Of a DNA stretch of 64,000 nucleotides, positions 59,751-64,000 are shown piece after piece. The stretch is from Aphelocoma coerulescens (taxonomy: Eukaryota; Chordata; Aves; Passeriformes; Corvidae): positions 12,766,001 through 12,830,000 of the forward strand of contig NC_091017.1 of assembly GCF_041296385.1 (NCBI RefSeq), in the 5' to 3' direction. Made by a program: the position numbers and the translations under genes. Each line of letters starts with the position of its first letter. Within the stretch, counting starts at the first letter, position 1. A model generated the notes under the pieces. It ran no database searches and had not been told where the DNA came from. It saw only the letters and a list, made by a program, of their open reading frames with translations.

Positions 59751-59878
59751 TTATTTTTGATTATGCACATGAAATGTATGAACATACAAGTAATTAGATA
59801 ACTTTTTACTTCTTCTGTGCTCATTTATTTGTAGGACAACTGGTCCTCATGTTACCTCTTTGTGAGTATGTCATCAGC
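59751..59878 (-). other. NDUFC1: Probable NDUFC1 3' UTR exon with poly(A) signals
   Basis: A good acceptor (TTTTTTCTCTTCTTTCATAG) leads into GCTGATGACATAC. Minus-strand AATAAA follows at 59,824-59,829 and 59,751-59,756. It would pair with the GTAAGT donor that overlaps the NDUFC1 stop codon. Confidence 0.55.
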
Positions 59879-60621
59879 CTATGAAAGAAGAGAAAAAATT
59901 CTTAGCAATAAAAAATTTAGATGTGATGAAAGTGGTTAGAAACATCTCATAACATCCTGCATTTTCATCTATAAAGGAATATTTATGGGGAAAAATAACC
60001 ACAGCACAAGTTTTTCTCTTAGTATAAGGACTTAATGGCATATTAACTGCTCTGAGGCCATAATCCCCAAAGACTTCTTAGGTGGCAGAAACACAAGTTA
60101 TGTTTCTTATACCGAAAAGGACAACGACCACATACAATTTGCTCTATAGTGCCCATCTATGGGCATTGACTTTACATCATCTTATGTGTAATATAGAAGT
60201 GAAACTGAGAAAAAACATACCCCACTGTTAACATGTTAAAATAAAAAAGATGAAAAGATATCTATCTTTAGTTACTCTTGTTTCCTTGCCACTGAGCCAT
60301 TTATAAGGTGTTCAATTTACAACCTTTATTTATTATAGACACTGTAAGAGATGTGTTATTTTCTAAGAGTTTGCATGTCCAAGATAGAAAGCTGAGAGAG
60401 AATATGCACACAAGTGAATACATGAAAATACAGATCAGCCACCTTACCATTTTAAAGCTGGGAATGAGTTAAAAGAATAGCAAAAGCCAAGATACAAAGT
60501 ATAGAGGAAAAAAAATAGGAGTCAAAATACTGAACTGACTTATATTCTTCTCTTAAGAGATGTCAAAGATCTTCAGAATTTGTGTTCAGCTAAGTCAAAA
60601 GCATTTGGATGTGCACACTTA

Positions 60622-60705
60622 CTATGAACATCCTGTACACTTATGTCCTCTCTCTTGTTTTCTTCTTTCATATTCCATTACATCTTCATTATGCTGCTTG
60701 ATAAG
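60622..60705 (-). CDS. NDUFC1: NDUFC1 exon 3 (C-terminus)
   Basis: After a GCTATTTTATAG acceptor the exon reads, in phase 0, LIKQHNEDVMEYERRKQERG then HKCTGCS and TAG. The LIKQHNED..EY.RR core is the signature C-terminus of NDUFC1. The tail is a little longer than in human (which ends shortly after KRRNG) and gains two cysteines. Within the stop codon lies a GTAAGT donor: ATA|GTAAGT. Confidence 0.9.
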   Translation of the reverse strand, partial: LIKQHNEDVMEYERRKQERGHKCTGCS

Positions 60706-61558
60706 CTATAAAATAGCAGTACATTATAAACAGCTATACAATTCACAGCTGGATCCAGACAACAAACAGAGTTCTACAGAATATAAAATACCTGTTATCA
60801 GAATGCAAACCAGTATGTAACTGGAACCATCCAGAACACATAGGTAAATTATCAACTGAAAAAGGTGTGGAAACAATGCCTCATAGGATAAACATTTTCT
60901 CCTGACCAGGTGGGGGGGGGGGGCTCTTACTGCCAATTAATTCACTACCCCCCAAAAAAAGGAAAACCCCAAAGGGAATCCATCCAACTCTGAAAACACT
61001 GTCACCATGGGGAGTGCTGCTTATCTTGCATGATTCTTCCTGAGAGCTACTACATCCTGCTTGCTTTAACAACATAAAGTCTGTGAGTTCTCTGAAACAA
61101 AGAGTATCTTACATCTGCACTTTGCTCAGGAAAAAGGGGCCTTAATCTATTGAAATCAGCTAAAACCACCTTAATCAGCTGAAAAATAAGAAGAGAATGC
61201 ATTGGTAGTCTGATAAATACATTTATCTGGGCACATCCCTAGGTCTTTTTTTTGTTAAGATCCACAGGGAAAATAATGCCAAAGCATTAATCCAACAGGC
61301 TTGAAGAATTAATTCTGTTGTGGGTGCTTTACGTTTGCAACAGAGAGAAGCTGAAGAAGTTGGTCATTTTTTTAAATAAGGGCACAACATAAAGCTGGGA
61401 AAACATAAATAATGAACATAATCATGCCTAAATCTTTACACCTGTTATGACCACCCATTACCGCAATAAACTCGGTAGGTTGTAGTCACTGCATTCATAG
61501 CACTATTATGATTTTTAGGAATAGTTAAAATTCAACAAAACCAAATGAAAACACTTAC
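60706..61558 (-). other. NDUFC1: NDUFC1 intron 2
   Basis: AT-rich intron of 853 bp with a G-run at about 60,910-60,923. Nothing else recognised. Confidence 0.8.
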
Positions 61559-61662
61559 AAAAGCCCACAAGGCAGCACTGGTGCTAAACGCCAAGCCAAC
61601 TCCCAGCCAGTTTGGTTGGGCATTATTCGCTTTTTTCACAACAAATGCAGAACGAGTAAAAG
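61559..61662 (-). CDS. NDUFC1: NDUFC1 exon 2 (membrane helix)
   Basis: NDUFC1 is a small accessory subunit of mitochondrial complex I (KFYI/B14-type family member) with one inner-membrane helix. The exon reads FTRSAFVVKKANNAQPNWLG then VGLAFSTSAALWAF; NAxPxWLxVG is the conserved entry to the helix. The acceptor is GCCTTTTTAG (two bases complete an alanine codon) and the donor TTTT|GTAAGT (phase 0). Confidence 0.92.
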
Positions 61663-62384
61663 CTAAAAAGGCACAAGATTACAAATGCATTAACATTTCT
61701 CAGGTTTAGACTACCAAGTACTTATTGACATTCATGCAATCAGGGAAAAAAACCAAACCACAACACAAACCCCAAACCAATGCAATGATGATGTGGTCTC
61801 CATAGCATTGTGATAGCTGATCTGTTCGTAGCTAACACCGCAGCGTGTGCTCCCTGATCTGCGAGAGACGGGCCGGGGGACTGTCAACAACTCAAAAGCA
61901 GTCCCTTTTGACCCTTCCCCAACCACAGTTAACTATCCCTTCCCACATCTTCTGCTCTATAAAGGTGCCTCTCACTGTCCCCTGCCTAAAGCTCCCAGCC
62001 CTTCCCCACCTCCCATCCCCTGCCTAACCAAGAGCACTCAGGGCATAGCCTTCCTGGGAAAGGCCGGCACCATCACCGCAGCGAGACATGGTGAGCCCTC
62101 CGGACATGGTGGTTGCTTCCCGGCCAGGAAGCAACACCAACTTAAAACAGAAAAATAAAAGATTAAAGGTAACTAGTGGGCTTTGATTAAAAACAGTAAA
62201 AGGAGAGAAGCCGCCACCGCAGCTTGCTCTAATCCCAGACGCAGACCGGCCCGCGGGGATGCCGCCGCCGCCTGCACAGGCAGCAGAGCTCCCACAGCCC
62301 TGGGTCACTGGGCCGAGCCAGGCCGGGGCAGACCCCACTCGCCTACCCCGAACGGGCTCTCACCCCACCGCCACCGCCGCTCAC
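61663..62384 (-). other. NDUFC1: NDUFC1 intron 1
   Basis: Intron of 722 bp, CpG-rich at its upstream end. No other feature. Confidence 0.75.
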
Positions 62385-62445
62385 CGAGGCCGGGTGCTGC
62401 CGCCACCAGTCCCCAACACCTCACGCCCCTCAGGGCCGCCGCCAT
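62385..62445 (-). CDS. NDUFC1: NDUFC1 exon 1 (start and presequence)
   Basis: Start codon at 62,445-62,443 within a CAAGATGGCGGC (YY1-type) context. Encodes MAAALRGVRCWGLVAAAPGL plus one base, 61 bases, ending CTCG|GTGAGC. Joined to exons 2 and 3 it gives a continuous 82-residue protein against 76 in human. The first 29 residues are Arg/Ala-rich without acids, a mitochondrial presequence. Confidence 0.9.
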
Positions 62446-62644
62446 CTTGTCGACCGGACCCGGCTCCGCCCGTGGGGGTGGGACCGCCCCGTCCCGTCCG
62501 TGCCCCGGGCGGGCGAGCTCCGCCGCGCGAGGCCCGGCGAGCTCTGCGCAACACCGTGGCCCCCGCCCTTCCCCGCCCGCCACCAGCACCGAACAGTGCC
62601 GCCACTGCGCCAAAATCGCCCCAAGCCGGCCCCGGCTGCGTAGG

Positions 62645-62698
62645 GGGGCTCACACAATTAGCGGGGCTCACACAATTAGCGGGGCTCACACAATTGGC
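62645..62698. repeat. Three 18-bp tandem repeats in the shared promoter
   Basis: GGGGCTCACACAATTAGC is repeated three times without spacing; the third has ATTGGC, which makes a GCCAAT (CCAAT box) on the minus strand. Confidence 0.9.
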
Positions 62699-62701
62699 GG
62701 G

Positions 62702-62734
62702 GCGGGGCCGACGCGGGGCCGACGCGGGGCCGTC
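62702..62734. repeat. Three 11-bp GC-rich tandem repeats
   Basis: GCGGGGCCGAC is repeated three times (third copy GCGGGGCCGTC), running straight into the NRF1 palindrome. Confidence 0.9.
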
Positions 62735-63067
62735 GCGCATGCGCGGGTTCACCGTGACCCGGCTGGGGAAGCTCCGTGGTGCCATTTTGGCGGCGGCTCC
62801 GCGGCCGCTCGGGACCACGTGAGCGCGCCTGAGGCTGGCGCGGGGAGCCCGGCGCGCGCGGCGGCCGGAGGGGCCGGGAAGGGCCGGGAGTGCCCGGGAA
62901 GGCCCGGGCCCGCGGCCGCGCGGGTGGCAGTCAGCGGGGGCGGCTGTACTCCAGCGGGAAGGCTCACGGCGGCGGCGGCCGAGTGGCGGGGACGGGACGT
63001 AGCTCGCCCGCCCACTCACTCTCCTCGTCGGAGCCCATCGGCGGCGCCGGAGCCGGCGGCGGGGAGG

Positions 63068-63121
63068 ATGCCGTCTGTGAGCCTGCCGCCCAAGGAGAAC
63101 GCGCTCTTCAAGCGCATCCTG
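63068..63121 (+). CDS. NAA15: NAA15 exon 1 (5' end of gene)
   Basis: Encodes MPSVSLPPKENALFKRIL, 18 codons, ending CTG|GTGAGT in phase 0. This is the N-terminus of NAA15, the large auxiliary subunit of the NatA N-terminal acetyltransferase, which binds the ribosome and positions the catalytic NAA10. Human NAA15 starts MPAVSLPPKENALFKRIL, one residue different. Its TPR repeats are encoded beyond the window. Confidence 0.96.
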
Positions 63122-64000
63122 GTGAGTGGCGGGGCGGGAGGCCCGGGCTCGGCCGCGGGGACCGGGTTGAGGAGGCCCCGGCTCGAACCCCGAGCCGGCG
63201 GGGAGCGGAGCCCCGGCGCCGCCGCCCCGAACGCGGCTCCTTACGGCTGGGGCAGGCCGGTCCCAGCGCCGCCTGTCACCCACGCCCCTCCCGCCTCGCT
63301 GGGGCAGCGCTGGGGGCCGCCGCGTCTCCCCGCTCGCCCACCAGGTCCCGGCGCTGGCCGCGGTGGAGCACCTCGGGCTCCGGGAAGTACCCCGCGGCCG
63401 GTTCATTCATTGCTCGCCGTTGCAGCCGCTGTCCTGCCGAACTACCCGCCCTGGATTCGCTTTATTTTTTTTTTTTCTTTTATAACTCACATTTTTGCTG
63501 TAGACGGTAACCATGTTTGTTGGTCGGTGGGAAGATGGCTTTCAAAGGAGGCAGTGGAGAAAGATGAAGGTTTTGAAGTCTTCCCGAAGTTTAACTTGCA
63601 GCCAACTCCTGTGGAACTTTCTCAATCGATTTTTCTGGGTGACACCTGGCATATGGATGAGAGAACATTCAGTGGAATTTAGGCAATAAGCCTGGTTTTT
63701 AGAATGAGGTTAAGATGGTCTACAGTCCAAATACCAGCAAAATGTGCCTAGTTCAGCTACATCTTAAGGAACTTGTTTCAGCTTTATGCGGTGTTGTAGG
63801 AACTTTGTATTTCTAAGGACTTGGGTTGAATTGGAAATGTCTCAAGTTTGTTAGTGAGCGACTTCAGTGGATTTGTTTAGAAGGTTCTGTATGTAGATCA
63901 AGCACTATACCTTTTTATCTCAGAAGAAGTCGGTTTTGTCTAAAAATCTCATGTCGTCTTTCAAAGAGACTTAAGCTACTATTTTGAGTCCTTCCAGAGA
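63122..64000 (+). other. NAA15: NAA15 intron 1 (start)
   Basis: GC-rich for about 300 bp, then ordinary intron. No second exon was recognised before the window ends. The long plus-strand frame that crosses exon 1 here is a product of GC richness. Confidence 0.75.

Larger units (their letters stand above)
62446..63067. promoter_or_regulatory. Bidirectional CpG-island promoter of NDUFC1 and NAA15
   Basis: The 622 bp between the divergent start codons is CpG-rich. It contains an NRF1 palindrome GCGCATGCGC (62,735-62,744), a YY1-type GCCATTTTGGC (62,781-62,791), a CACGTG E-box (62,816-62,821), and two short tandem repeats (annotated). NRF1 and YY1 sites are common in promoters of mitochondrial and housekeeping genes. 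Confidence 0.8.

Noticed and set aside
59868..59900. Reading ADDILTKR after an acceptor as the NDUFC1 C-terminus
   Set aside because: The exon at 60,705-60,622 gives the true LIKQHNED signature in the right phase; the lower segment fits better as 3' UTR.
62183..63682. 499-codon plus-strand frame across the NDUFC1-NAA15 island
   Set aside because: It contains NAA15 exon 1 in frame by chance but runs through the promoter and the GTGAGT donor; composition is typical of a CpG island.
1..64000. CRISPR arrays, bacterial operons, riboswitches
   Set aside because: The window is vertebrate nuclear DNA with spliced genes; the short direct repeats seen are minisatellites or LTRs.

Overview
This is a stretch of bird chromosome. 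The evidence is CR1 3'-end fragments (about 21,381-21,446 and 49,750-49,965), avian-type class I, II and III endogenous retroviruses (ERVs), and the conserved vertebrate gene order ELF2 - MGARP - NDUFC1 - NAA15, known to me from human chromosome 4q31. Several young ERV copies suggest a songbird-like genome; that last point is inference.

Cellular genes. The left end (1 to about 7.7 kb) holds the 5' part of ELF2 on the minus strand: two coding exons and a probable untranslated first exon in a CpG island. MGARP lies on the minus strand. Four exons fit together exactly in reading phase between 51.4 and 58.6 kb, and two further exons about 13 kb downstream (38.0-38.2 and 37.3 kb) also fit in phase. 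Including them gives about 250 residues instead of 186. NDUFC1 (minus) is fully reconstructed from three coding exons (62,445 down to 60,622; 82 residues), with a probable 3' UTR exon. NAA15 (plus) begins at 63,068; only its first coding exon is inside. NDUFC1 and NAA15 are head to head across 622 bp of CpG-rich DNA that looks like a shared promoter.

Retroviral cluster (8.6-31.9 kb, between the ELF2 promoter and the MGARP 3' end). Provirus A (8,641-14,604, plus) and provirus B (16,110-21,085, minus) are two copies of one class II (ERVK, betaretrovirus-like) family, placed tail to tail. Each has 6-bp target duplications. Both carry gag, dUTPase-protease, a scrap of RNase H and the integrase C-terminus, and lack nearly all of reverse transcriptase and all of env. 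The two copies share the same deletion and several of the same stop codons, so a defective template was being copied in trans. A solo LTR with a 5-6 bp duplication sits inside the 3' LTR of A. Provirus C (25,394-31,910, minus, 4-bp duplication) is a class I (gammaretrovirus-like) element with about 1% LTR divergence, a broken reverse transcriptase-RNase H and no recognisable integrase or env. Its leader holds a striking array of small hairpins. Solo LTRs lie at 39,221-39,511 and 42,564-42,909, and a related class I LTR at about 24,368-24,851.

The rest is AT-rich intron and intergenic DNA in which I see no further gene I can support.
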